Shown: one piece after another, positions 34,114 to 42,189 of the stretch
Layout of the letters: each line of letters opens with the position of its first letter
Numbering within the stretch: position 1 is the first letter of the stretch
DNA from: Rhodothermia bacterium
Lineage (GTDB): Bacteria; Bacteroidota; Rhodothermia; Rhodothermales; JAAAOL01
DNA: 64,000 bases
Direction: 5' to 3'
Assembly (NCBI GenBank): GCA_030428385.1
Contig: JAUIDY010000005.1
Location: 1 to 64,000, forward strand
Position numbers and translations under genes: made by a program
Notes under the pieces: generated by a model
Database searches by the model: none
Told to the model about the DNA's origin: nothing
Seen by the model: the letters and a program-made list of their open reading frames with translations, nothing else

Positions 34114-34607
34114 GCCGCCGTAGCCAGGGGCTTCGCCATCGGTTGCCACGTGCCAAACAGGTCTTCCAACACCTCGCGGCGGTAGCTGAAGATCTCGTCG
34201 AGTTGCTTGCGCACCATCACGGCGTGGGCCACGGAGCCGAGGGGGCCAAGTGGCAGGGCATAATGGATCAGGTCTTCCACCTCTACGCCGCCATCGATGG
34301 CGCGGAAGTGGTGCTCGTGATGCCACAGGCTATACGGCCCAAACCGCTGCTCGTCGACAAACCGGTACGGGGCTTCCACATGCGTGATCTCGGTCGTCCA
34401 ACGCACGGGGATTTTGAACATCGGACGTACCGTGTAGGTCACAATGGCACCCGGATACATCTCTTCCGGCGGCTCATTGGTGATCTGGAAGTCAAGCCAC
34501 TCGGGCGTGATTTGCCGCAGGTTACGCGGGCTGGAGAAGAACGCCCACGCTTCGTCGAGCGAAATGGGCAGGCGCTGGATGGTATGGAGACGGTGTATTT
34601 TTTTCAT
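34110..34607 (-). CDS. SRPBCC (START-like) ligand-binding protein
   Basis: A 165-residue protein of the SRPBCC superfamily, near the CDP-paratose-2-epimerase-associated/cyclase group. Pattern: HTIQRLPISLDEAWAFFSSP, then LRQITPEWLDFQI, IVTYTVRPMFKIPVRWTTEI, RFVDEQRFGPYSLWHHEHHF, YALPLGPLGSVAHAVMVRKQ. The fold makes a deep hydrophobic pocket; the ligand is not known. ATG 34607 (MKKIHRLH) is preferred over an ATG at 34658 that adds a weakly supported extension. Confidence 0.85.
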   Translation of the reverse strand: MKKIHRLHTIQRLPISLDEAWAFFSSPRNLRQITPEWLDFQITNEPPEEMYPGAIVTYTVRPMFKIPVRWTTEITHVEAPYRFVDEQRFGPYSLWHHEHHFRAIDGGVEVEDLIHYALPLGPLGSVAHAVMVRKQLDEIFSYRREVLEDLFGTWQPMAKPLATAA

Positions 34608-34732
34608 GAGGTATGGACACGATAGCCATCGACACAACAGGGATTTTACAACGACCAAGGTAGGGCAGCGTATCCTTTTCCAACGTTACATGGTTGTTAT
34701 TTGAGGGGGCACCGTAGGGGCGGGGTCAAACA

Positions 34733-34797
34733 TGAAACGTAAAACGTGAACTCATTTCCCGACGACTGTGCCTGGCACCCTCACGTTTTACGTTTCA
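34733..34797. repeat. 17-bp perfect inverted repeat of TGAAACGTAAAACGTGA
   Basis: TGAAACGTAAAACGTGA at 34733-34749 and its exact complement at 34781-34797 flank 31 bp. The right arm is preceded by CACCCTCACG, shared with the tract before the gene at 15148. It lies between two reverse-strand genes. Confidence 0.75.
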
Positions 34798-34803
34798 CGA
34801 GTC

Positions 34804-35454
34804 TTATGGACCAGCGCTCGGCATTGGCAGCGTAATGACGGCATCGCACAGGGCTTCGACGAGGGGAGCGGCGTGACTGGCAAGAAGGACGAGGCCGCCT
34901 TCGTCGCGGAAGTTGGTGACCAATCCGGTGGCAGCTTCGCCGCTTTCGGTGTCGAGGCCGCGGAAGGGTTCGTCCATCAACAGCAGGTGGGGCTTAGCGA
35001 CGAGCGCGGCGGCGAACTGGGTTTTTTGCAGCATGCCGCTTGAATAGGTGCCGATGAGGTTGTGCCGCCGTTCGTCGAGTAGCACCTGGTCAAGCATATG
35101 GTCGATGTGGGCGGGGCTTGTGTCGGTCCATTGGCCTCGCTCGCGCACGATCCATTGCAGCAGTTCGACGGCGGTGAGATGCTGCGGCAGTCCCGGCTCG
35201 GCATATACCAACCCGACGTGCTGCAGGTATTGATAGGGCGCGGCATGGATGTCGAGGTTGCCATATCGGATCGTGCCTGCCGTTGGGTAGGCTACGACGG
35301 AAAGAAGCCGTAGCAGCGTGGTTTTGCCAGAGCCGTTGGGTCCTACGAGCCCGGTGACGGTGCCGGGCGCAAATGTCCAGTTTACATTCTCGATCACAAA
35401 CGGCCCCTGGGCATAACGTTTCGAGAGGCCGTCGAGGATGAGCGGTTCAGGCAT
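34804..35454 (-). CDS. ABC transporter ATP-binding protein
   Basis: A 216-residue ABC ATPase. It has Walker A GLVGPNGSGKTTLLRLL, Q-loop VGLVYAEPGLP, signature TYSSGMLQKTQFAAAL (SSGM in place of SGGQ, as in some exporters), and Walker B HLLLMDEPFRGLD, with a switch HAAPLVEALCD. It starts at ATG 35454, eight bases inside the end of the upstream permease gene, so the two are translationally coupled and form one exporter. The substrate is unknown. Confidence 0.92.
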   Translation of the reverse strand: MPEPLILDGLSKRYAQGPFVIENVNWTFAPGTVTGLVGPNGSGKTTLLRLLSVVAYPTAGTIRYGNLDIHAAPYQYLQHVGLVYAEPGLPQHLTAVELLQWIVRERGQWTDTSPAHIDHMLDQVLLDERRHNLIGTYSSGMLQKTQFAAALVAKPHLLLMDEPFRGLDTESGEAATGLVTNFRDEGGLVLLASHAAPLVEALCDAVITLPMPSAGP

Positions 35455-36685
35455 AGTGTTTCGGGTGACGGGCTTCATGGGCGTAGGTGAGCAGAACAGC
35501 CGCCGCAGCGGCCAGCAACACATCGAGCAACGTCCATGCGAGGACGTCGACGAAGGAGAGGGCATCGGACAACGCAGCCAGCCCACCAAGGCTTAGCACA
35601 AGCGGAGCGGCCCAACGCAGGTTCAGGAAGACGCGGGTCCACATCCAGTCGCGCACGGACTGCCGCCCGAGTTGAAAGGGGAGCGGCGAAAGCATGGGCG
35701 TGGCATGAAATCCAGCCGCGGCATTTTGGATGAGCAGCAGCAAGAACAAGAACGTGGCGATATGGACAGGCGGGGCCGCGCGGTAGACCAAGATCCACAA
35801 GACCCCATGTGCGAGGGCCACGAAGCGTCCAAGTGGCAGGCGGCGGTCGAATTGGCGCAGGCTGGCCCACACGGCAGGCCGCCAGCGTGTCGGGACCCAG
35901 TAGAGGGAATGATAAGGCACGGGGGCCCGGCCCGAACGGCTGCGGCCGCCCACACTGACAAAGATCTCGCTGTAAAACGCATTGGTAGAATAAAACGGTC
36001 GGTCGTACTGCCGGGCCCGCATTGCCAGTCGCGCGGATGCCCACAGCAACACCGCGGCACCGGGCCCCCAGCCCCACCCCGTGGCGCTGACGTAGGCACT
36101 TGAGACCAGCGCGGCGAGGGCGATGACAAACAGTGTCTGGGTGACGAGCATGGACGGCACCATGCCTTCGGGGACCGAATAGCCGTAGCCCGTCTCGTCT
36201 CGGAACGCACGGTACCACCGGCCTTTTTTGCGTTCGTGCCATGCCTGCGACTCGGGCCCAATCGCGCCGTAGCGTTCCAAACTTAGCATCGCCGTGCCGA
36301 GCACAATGAGGGCCATATCCAGCAGGGCTTTCCCTTTGTTCCACAGCGCGGCACCGGGGGTTTTACTATCCGCAAATGCCAGCAACAGCCCCAGGATACC
36401 AAACACGATCAGGAGCGGACGCAGCCGCTGCATCTGATGTGCCAGCAAACGGGGCGGGGCAATGTTTAGCCGTTGAATGAGAGGACGCCGGGGATCGGGG
36501 AGCAGCAGGTGCGGTGTCATTACCACAAACGCTGCTGACCCGATCAAGGCTGCGTAGCGCAGCAGCCGCACACGCTCGGTGAGGTCTGCCTCAAGCCCGG
36601 TGAGTAAGCACAGATAGCCCAGCACAGCGGTAAGCAACACATAAGCGATGCGCGTACGGGGGGAAGAAGGGGTCAGGGAGGGCAA
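35447..36685 (-). CDS. ABC exporter membrane subunit (putative)
   Basis: A 412-residue polytopic membrane protein. I count about ten hydrophobic segments, among them IAYVLLTAVLGYLCLLTGL near the start, LLIVFGILGLLLAFAD, VTQTLFVIALAALVSSAYV, VALAHGVLWILVY, ATFLFLLLLIQNAA and WTLLDVLLAAAAAVLLTYA. No enzyme motif is visible. The 8-bp overlap with the ABC ATPase gene makes it the permease of that system. The family cannot be named from sequence alone. Confidence 0.8.
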   Translation of the reverse strand: MPSLTPSSPRTRIAYVLLTAVLGYLCLLTGLEADLTERVRLLRYAALIGSAAFVVMTPHLLLPDPRRPLIQRLNIAPPRLLAHQMQRLRPLLIVFGILGLLLAFADSKTPGAALWNKGKALLDMALIVLGTAMLSLERYGAIGPESQAWHERKKGRWYRAFRDETGYGYSVPEGMVPSMLVTQTLFVIALAALVSSAYVSATGWGWGPGAAVLLWASARLAMRARQYDRPFYSTNAFYSEIFVSVGGRSRSGRAPVPYHSLYWVPTRWRPAVWASLRQFDRRLPLGRFVALAHGVLWILVYRAAPPVHIATFLFLLLLIQNAAAGFHATPMLSPLPFQLGRQSVRDWMWTRVFLNLRWAAPLVLSLGGLAALSDALSFVDVLAWTLLDVLLAAAAAVLLTYAHEARHPKHYA

Positions 36686-36740
36686 CGGGCAGCGGTGTGG
36701 TCAATCGATGAAACGGCGGGGCAATACGAGGAGGATGTGC

Positions 36741-37517
36741 TCAGGATGCAGGATGTTCGTCCACATACCGCTGCAGCACGGGGCGGGCATGTTTAACACT
36801 TTTGAGATACCACCACGCCCGGAGGGCCGTTAGCCGCTGCGCCGAGAGATCGCCGTGGAAGCCCTGGCGCTGGATACGGTCGCACTGGGCATGATACAGG
36901 CTCACCGCTGCTGCCACCGAAATGTTGAAGCTCTGCGTAAACCCCGGCGTGGGGATGATGCAGCGTTGGTCGGACAGGGCGAGCAGGTCGGGCGTCACGC
37001 CGTTGAGTTCATTGCCAAAAACCAGTGCCGTCTTCTGCGTAAAGTCGATTTCGGCGATGGGGACGGCGGTGTCGTCGAGGTGGGTGGCGACAATGTGGTA
37101 GCCGCGTGCCTTCAGGTATTCCACACCGGCGGCGGGCGTTTCCCAGGTGTAAACGTCGAGCCATTTATCTGCGCCTTGGCTCGTGCGGGCGGAGTGTTTG
37201 TAGATGGCGTCGTGCGTGATGATGTGAAACGGCTGAAAGCCCAACGCTTCGGCGGTGCGCATCACGGCGCTGACGTTGCCCGTGTTGATGAGGCCCTCCA
37301 CCACCGTCGCCACCGTGTACGTGCGCCCGGCCAGCACCGCGTCGATGCGCGCCTGCCGCCGTTCGGAGACATAAGGCGTGAGGATGTCGAGGAGCGTCTC
37401 GGGGGTCCACCTCCGCCCGTCGATTTCGAAACGGTGGTTTTCGGGCAGCGCACCGAGGGCGTCGGTGAGCAGCGTCTCCATCACCTGGGCGGCGTTTTTG
37501 GTGTCGTCGGTGGTCAT
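36741..37517 (-). CDS. SPOUT-class RNA 2'-O-methyltransferase (TrmH/SpoU family)
   Basis: A 258-residue SpoU-type enzyme. The three family motifs are present: NTGNVSAVMRTAEALGF (motif 1 with the catalytic arginine), TALVFGNELNGVTPD (motif 2) and IPTPGFTQSFNISVAAAVSL (motif 3). These residues form the deep trefoil knot that binds S-adenosylmethionine. The C-terminal DRIQRQGFHGDLSAQR region suits tRNA (guanosine-18) methylation, so TrmH is likely, but other SpoU members are possible. Confidence 0.9.
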   Translation of the reverse strand: MTTDDTKNAAQVMETLLTDALGALPENHRFEIDGRRWTPETLLDILTPYVSERRQARIDAVLAGRTYTVATVVEGLINTGNVSAVMRTAEALGFQPFHIITHDAIYKHSARTSQGADKWLDVYTWETPAAGVEYLKARGYHIVATHLDDTAVPIAEIDFTQKTALVFGNELNGVTPDLLALSDQRCIIPTPGFTQSFNISVAAAVSLYHAQCDRIQRQGFHGDLSAQRLTALRAWWYLKSVKHARPVLQRYVDEHPAS

Positions 37518-37576
37518 GCTTAGGGCGTACGTGGGGACGGGGCGGCTATGTACGAACCGAAGGCAGGAGGGTTCAC

Positions 37577-39151
37577 CTATTTAACGAGCGTCAGCCGTCC
37601 CGCACCCTGAAAGAGGTCGCCGCCAACAGCACGTGCCTCCACCCGGTATACATACATCCCCGATGGCAGGTCGGCCAGTTCCAGTTGGATTTCTTGCTGG
37701 GCTCCTGCGGCCATCGAGCCCTGGTTCCACACGTCCACCTGCCGGCCCAACATGTCGTACAGGCGAACAGTGACCGTGGCGGATGCGGGCAGGTCGAAGC
37801 GTACGGTTGTTACCGGGTTGAACGGGTTGGGATAGTTGCCGTTGAGGGCGAATGCGGTGGGCAGGTCCGCGTGTTCGGTGTCGGTGAGGGTGCTGCGGGT
37901 GACTTCCATCGTAGCGGTAGGGCCCGTCACTTCCACGGCGGTGTCAAACGTAAGGACGCGGTGGTATAGCGTAACCGTCGCGCCTGTTGCTACGCCGTTG
38001 GCCGTCAAAAGCGTGCCCAGTGCTCCAAACTCAAGCGCCGTTTCGAGGTTGATGCCCACGTTTTCATCAAACAGCAGCGTGGCGAAGTTTTCGTCGAGCG
38101 AAAGCTGCCACGTGTATTCGAGCGGCTGCCCTTCGGGGTCGCTGCCGGGGTTCCACGCAATCATCAGGAGCGCTGCCGGGTCGCCTTCAATAAGCACGTC
38201 GCTGCCCGAAAGCGGGCTGGTAATAACCGCTGCCGTTGGTGGCTGGTTGGTATCGATGACGGTGATGGTGAAGGACTGGGCATTGCTGTCGGTGCCGTCG
38301 GAGGCTACCAACACCACATCGTGCGTCCCGATGTCGGCGCGGTTGGGTGTTCCGGTCAAGGTCGCCGTGGCGGTTTTGCCCGGGATAAAGGTGAGCCAAG
38401 TGGGCAGTTGGGTCGCGGACAGCGTCTCGGCATCGTCTTCCACGTCGTTCGTTTCGATGGCGTAGGTGTAAGGCTCGGTCACGTTCACCTCCGTCACGGG
38501 CGTACTCGTGAAAACGGGGGCGTCATTAACAGGCGCAATGGTGAGCGTGACGGTACCCTGGGCGGTTTGTCCGTCTTCATCTTGCACGGTATAAATGAAG
38601 GAGTCTGTCCCAAAAAAGTCAGGGTCCGGCGCATAGTCTACCGCATTGCCATTGATCACAGCGGACCCGTTGGGCGGGTCGCTGACAGCGGCCAGCGATA
38701 AGTCACTCGTGCCTGTGTCGTTGGCAAGGACGTTGAGCGTGGCGCTGGTGTCTTCATTGAGTGTGGCGGTGTCATTGGTGGGGACCGGCGCATCCACCGT
38801 TGGGTCGATGGTAAAGGTGTGCACCGTCCATTCCGAGACGTTGCCGTCGTCGTCCTGCACGCGGACGCTAAAGGTGTAATCGCCCGGGGGAAGGTTGTTG
38901 AACGTGATGGACGTGCCATTGGTGAGGGCCGACCCGTCTTGTGGCCCTTCGAGCATCCATTCATAATCGTCTACGTCGACGGAATCGGGAACCGTCCAGG
39001 AAAAAAAGACAGGGCCAGCGCCTACCGTGTCGGCGGGTGCTTCGGTGAGAGTTGGTGGCGGCAGTGGATCTTGGGCAAAAGCCTGGTTGGCAAACCCTAG
39101 CACATACAGACTGCCCAACAGTACAAGGCAACAAGCGAAATAGCGTAACAT
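37577..39151 (-). CDS. Secreted Ig/cadherin-like protein with T9SS sorting domain
   Basis: A 524-residue protein with a signal peptide (YFACCLVLLGSLYVLGFANQ) ending AFAQ. The middle has Ig-like and cadherin-like repeats: PPGDYTFSVRVQDDDGNVSE, TATLNEDTSATLNVLANDTG (a tandem-95/VCBS-type repeat), VTLTIAPVNDAPVFTS and a Put-Ig region. The C-terminus is the T9SS type A module: NYPNPFNPVTTVRFDL, LYDMLGRQVDVW, LPSGMYVYRVEARA. It should be an adhesive or structural surface protein. No partner genes are adjacent. Confidence 0.93.
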   Translation of the reverse strand: MLRYFACCLVLLGSLYVLGFANQAFAQDPLPPPTLTEAPADTVGAGPVFFSWTVPDSVDVDDYEWMLEGPQDGSALTNGTSITFNNLPPGDYTFSVRVQDDDGNVSEWTVHTFTIDPTVDAPVPTNDTATLNEDTSATLNVLANDTGTSDLSLAAVSDPPNGSAVINGNAVDYAPDPDFFGTDSFIYTVQDEDGQTAQGTVTLTIAPVNDAPVFTSTPVTEVNVTEPYTYAIETNDVEDDAETLSATQLPTWLTFIPGKTATATLTGTPNRADIGTHDVVLVASDGTDSNAQSFTITVIDTNQPPTAAVITSPLSGSDVLIEGDPAALLMIAWNPGSDPEGQPLEYTWQLSLDENFATLLFDENVGINLETALEFGALGTLLTANGVATGATVTLYHRVLTFDTAVEVTGPTATMEVTRSTLTDTEHADLPTAFALNGNYPNPFNPVTTVRFDLPASATVTVRLYDMLGRQVDVWNQGSMAAGAQQEIQLELADLPSGMYVYRVEARAVGGDLFQGAGRLTLVK

Positions 39152-39386
39152 AGGGGATGATGGTTAGGGTACTTCGAGAAGGGAAGGATTATTTACGTTC
39201 ATCTACCTCTAATAACGCAAAATATTGAGAGGATACGAGAATCGTTGGGTAAAATAGGGGCGCGTATCATCGGAATGAAGGGAAACGGGGGAGGCTTCTG
39301 AACACGAAGGGGCAACGTGCCGAACCTCCCCGCGCCTCAGGCATAGCAGCGCGCATGGTACGCACTCACCCATCCCTTAGTCTTTT

Positions 39387-40112
39387 ATGAATCTCACCGA
39401 TAAAGTCGTCGTCGTCACCGGGGCCAGCAGCGGCCTTGGGGTAGAATTTTCCAAGTTGCTCGTTGCCAAAGGGGCTATTGTCTACGGGCTGGCGCGGCGG
39501 CTGCAGAAGCTGCAAGCGTTGCAAGACACCCTCGGCGACGGGTTTCACCCCGTGGCGTGCGACGTGCGCAGCGAGGGCGATGTGAAGGCAGCCTTCAGCG
39601 ATATCATCCAGAAAGCCGGGCGCATTGATGCGCTGGTCAACAACGCAGGATTGGGGCAGTTTGGGCCGGTAGACGAACTCACACTGGAAGAGTGGGAGGT
39701 ACAGATGGACACCAACCTGCGTGGCGTCTTCCTGTGTACCCGCGAGGCGGTGCCTCCGATGAAGCAGCAAAATGCCGCTACCGGCTTTGGCGGGCACATC
39801 GTTAATATTGCCTCCATCGCCGGGCTGATTGGCAATCCTCACATTGGGGCCTACAATGCCACCAAGTTTGGGCTCCGGGGCTTCAGCGAGTCGTTGATGA
39901 AAGAGTTGCGCGACGACGGCATCAAGGTCTCGTGCATCTATCCCGGCTCCGTCGAGACGGAATTTGCGAGCGTGGCTGGTGCCCGGCCTTCGTCTTCCAC
40001 CCATCGTATGCAGCCCGAAGATGTGGCGGCCACCGTGGTTCATGTGCTGGAAGGTCCCGATAACTACCTGATCTCGGAAGTGGTGATGCGTCCACTGCGG
40101 CCCCGGGGGTAA
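39387..40112 (+). CDS. Short-chain dehydrogenase/reductase
   Basis: A 241-residue classical SDR. The cofactor motif TGASSGLG (TGxxxGxG) is at residues 11-18, followed by NNAGLG, the catalytic serine in IVNIASIAGL and the YxxxK pair in YNATKFGLRGF. An LARR stretch after the second strand points to NADP(H). It reduces or oxidises an unidentified carbonyl/alcohol. It is followed by a terminal-inverted-repeat element six bases after the stop. Confidence 0.93.
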   Translation: MNLTDKVVVVTGASSGLGVEFSKLLVAKGAIVYGLARRLQKLQALQDTLGDGFHPVACDVRSEGDVKAAFSDIIQKAGRIDALVNNAGLGQFGPVDELTLEEWEVQMDTNLRGVFLCTREAVPPMKQQNAATGFGGHIVNIASIAGLIGNPHIGAYNATKFGLRGFSESLMKELRDDGIKVSCIYPGSVETEFASVAGARPSSSTHRMQPEDVAATVVHVLEGPDNYLISEVVMRPLRPRG

Positions 40113-40117
40113 TAGTA

Positions 40118-40280
40118 AGAGGCTGTTCAGGTTGATGCCTTTGGACTGCGTAAGGGCCTTTTGGGCGCCTTGCCCTTCGTGTTTTTGGCCCGTAGCGCTG
40201 CTACGAACCGCAAACCCGACGAGCAATCCCCCTCAAAAGTCCTCTTGCTCGCCTACAAATTCAAAACCTGAACAGCCTCT
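40118..40280. mobile_element. 163-bp element with 16-bp terminal inverted repeats, copy 1
   Basis: AGAGGCTGTTCAGGTT (40118-40133) is the exact complement of 40265-40280. At the centre is CGTAGC-GCT-GCTACG (40191-40205), a 6-bp stem with a 3-nt loop. Read on the reverse strand it aligns with 62514-62677 in block order: GCGAGCnnGAGGAnTTTTGA, CRTAGCAGCGCTAYGGGCC, AAAAGG...CGCAG...GCATC. No open frame of note and no target duplication is evident. Confidence 0.8.
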
Positions 40281-40349
40281 AAGCACATCTTGCGCCCTGC
40301 CGGTGCAGCCAGTATACTTCCCGACACGTAGCAATCAGACGCACAACAG

Positions 40350-41459
40350 ATGATGGAACGGCGGGATTTTCTTAAGAAGGCGGCAGTGGGTGCCGCTGCT
40401 GGAACAGCCCTCACAGGATGTGGCAGTGATGCCAGCGAAAGCGGTGTCCCCAACGTGCAGGCACGCCCCACGGTGCGTTGGCGGCTCGCGTCCAGCTTCT
40501 CGCGGTCGTTGGACACCATCTACGGCGTCGCCGAAGTTATGGCCGAACGGCTACGGGCCCTCACCGATGACAAATTTCAGATTCGCACGTATCCGGGGGG
40601 TGAACTTGTGCCTGCGCTGGAGGTGCTGGAGTCGGTACAAAAAGGCACGGTGCAGATCGGGCACAGCGCCAGCTATTACTACATCGGCAAAAACCCGGCG
40701 CTGGCGTTCGATACCACGGTGCCGTTTGGTCTCACCGCGCGGCAATACAACGCGTGGGTGTACCACGGCGGGGGCATGGACCTGCTGCGGCCTATGTTTT
40801 CGGACTTCAACATTATCAACTTTCCGGGTGGCAATACGGGCATGCAGATGGGCGGCTGGTTTCGCGAACCCATCGATGGCCTCGCCGACCTGCGTGGTGT
40901 GCGGATGCGCATTCCCGGTCAGGGTGGACGGGTGATGGATGCCCTCGGTGTGACGGTGCAGCAAATCGCCAGCAGCGAAATCTACCCCGCCCTCGAACGG
41001 GGCACCATCGACGCGGTGGAATGGGTGGGGCCGTACGACGATGAAAAGCTGGGCTTTCACAAGATCGCACAAAACTACTACTACCCCGGCTGGTGGGAGC
41101 CCGGCCCGGCGCTTACGTTTTATGTCAACCAGGACGCCTGGGACGCGCTGCCGGTGGGGTACCAGCAGGCGTTAGAAGTGGCCTGCCACGAAGCCAGCGC
41201 CCTCATGCTCGCGAGCTATGATGCCAAAAACCCCGCTGCCCTGTCGCGGCTCGTAGCCGAAGGCATCAGCCTGCGCCCGTTCTCGACGGACATCATGCAG
41301 GCCGCCCGCACGGCCGCCACCGACCTCCTTGCCGCCGACGCCGACAACGACCAATACCGCACCTTATACGATGCGTATGAGCAGTGGCGTATTTCCTCGT
41401 ACCGCTGGTTCAGCCTCGCGGAGCGGAGCTATGCGGCGTTTGCCTACGACAACGTTTGA
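40350..41459 (+). CDS. TRAP transporter solute-binding lipoprotein (DctP family)
   Basis: A 369-residue DctP-type binding protein. The N-terminus RRDFLKKAAVGAAAGTALTG is a twin-arginine signal that ends in a lipobox Cys. The mature part shows the family pattern: VRWRLASSFSRSLDTIYG, GELVPALEVLESVQKGTVQI, RGVRMRIPGQGGRVMDALGV (the conserved ligand arginine in RMRIPG) and ALERGTIDAVEWVGPYDDEK, typical for carboxylate binding; an alpha-keto or carboxylic acid ligand is likely. No TRAP membrane subunits are adjacent, so it is an orphan here. The second of two ATG codons (40353) could be used. Confidence 0.92.
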   Translation: MMERRDFLKKAAVGAAAGTALTGCGSDASESGVPNVQARPTVRWRLASSFSRSLDTIYGVAEVMAERLRALTDDKFQIRTYPGGELVPALEVLESVQKGTVQIGHSASYYYIGKNPALAFDTTVPFGLTARQYNAWVYHGGGMDLLRPMFSDFNIINFPGGNTGMQMGGWFREPIDGLADLRGVRMRIPGQGGRVMDALGVTVQQIASSEIYPALERGTIDAVEWVGPYDDEKLGFHKIAQNYYYPGWWEPGPALTFYVNQDAWDALPVGYQQALEVACHEASALMLASYDAKNPAALSRLVAEGISLRPFSTDIMQAARTAATDLLAADADNDQYRTLYDAYEQWRISSYRWFSLAERSYAAFAYDNV

Positions 41460-41479
41460 GAGAATGGGGATGCGTATGT

Positions 41480-41535
41480 GTGGGCGATGGCCGTAACGAC
41501 GTGCCATGGCACGTCGCAGGGTTGGCCATACGGAC
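41480..41535. repeat. CGACGTGCCATGGCACGTCG palindromic repeat, copy 2
   Basis: 41497-41516 is a perfect 20-bp palindrome, with flanks TGGCCGTAA on the left and TTGGCCATACGG on the right that match the copy at 31361-31410 on the other strand. It lies directly before a mini-hairpin array. Confidence 0.75.
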
Positions 41536-41545
41536 GATGAAAAAA

Positions 41546-41616
41546 ATGACACGGGCGCAGCCCGTACCTGACCACATAATGACGCAGGCCCCGCCTGCCC
41601 AGACAACCACAAACCC
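41546..41616 (+). repeat. Mini-hairpin array, copy 4 (leader of the LOG gene)
   Basis: ACGGGCGCAGCCCGT (41551-41565) is followed by ACCTGAC, then CACATAATGAC and a second perfect 6+3+6 hairpin GCAGGCCCCGCCTGC (41584-41598). It ends 18 bp before the ATG at 41617. This copy is far from the MoxR cluster but keeps the same leader position and strand. Confidence 0.8.
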
Positions 41617-42165
41617 ATGCCCCGTTCCATCGGAGTCTACTGTTCGTCCAGCAACCGCGTGGGAGCCGTGTATTTTGCAGAGGCCGAGGCACTGGGGCAG
41701 TTATTGGGTGCGCGGAACGACACGCTGGTCTACGGCGGGGGCAACGTGGGACTGATGGGCGCGTTGGCGCGGTCGGTGCATGCCCATGGGGGGCGCGTCG
41801 TCGGCGTCATCCCAGAGGCATTAAAAGCCCGCGAAGGCGTGGCGTACGATGTGGCCGACGAACTCATCACCACGCAGACCATGCAGGAGCGCAAGGCGCT
41901 CATGTTCAGCCGCGCCGAAGCGTTTATCGTGCTGCCCGGCGGGTTTGGGACGCTGGAGGAGTTTTTCGAAGTGCTGACGCTGCGGCAACTCGGTTATCAT
42001 CAATGCCCGATTGCGTTGGTCAACACCAATGGGTTCTACGATCCGTTGCTGGCGTTATTCAAACACTTATATGCCGAGCAATTCGCCTTTCCCGGCGCAC
42101 AGGCGGCGTACCACGTAGCGCCAACGCCTGCCGCGGCCCTGGCATACATTGATAGCTCTTTTTAG
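41617..42165 (+). CDS. LOG family protein (TIGR00730 type)
   Basis: A 182-residue Rossmann-fold protein with both LOG motifs: LVYGGGNVGLMGALA and the signature LPGGFGTLEEFFE, in which the PGGxGTxxE residues hold phosphate and catalysis. Members remove the base from cytokinin or other nucleoside 5'-monophosphates, yielding ribose 5-phosphate. The physiological substrate in this organism is unknown. Length is typical. Confidence 0.94.
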   Translation: MPRSIGVYCSSSNRVGAVYFAEAEALGQLLGARNDTLVYGGGNVGLMGALARSVHAHGGRVVGVIPEALKAREGVAYDVADELITTQTMQERKALMFSRAEAFIVLPGGFGTLEEFFEVLTLRQLGYHQCPIALVNTNGFYDPLLALFKHLYAEQFAFPGAQAAYHVAPTPAAALAYIDSSF

Positions 42166-42189
42166 AAAACCGTTCGTCCGGCACACATC

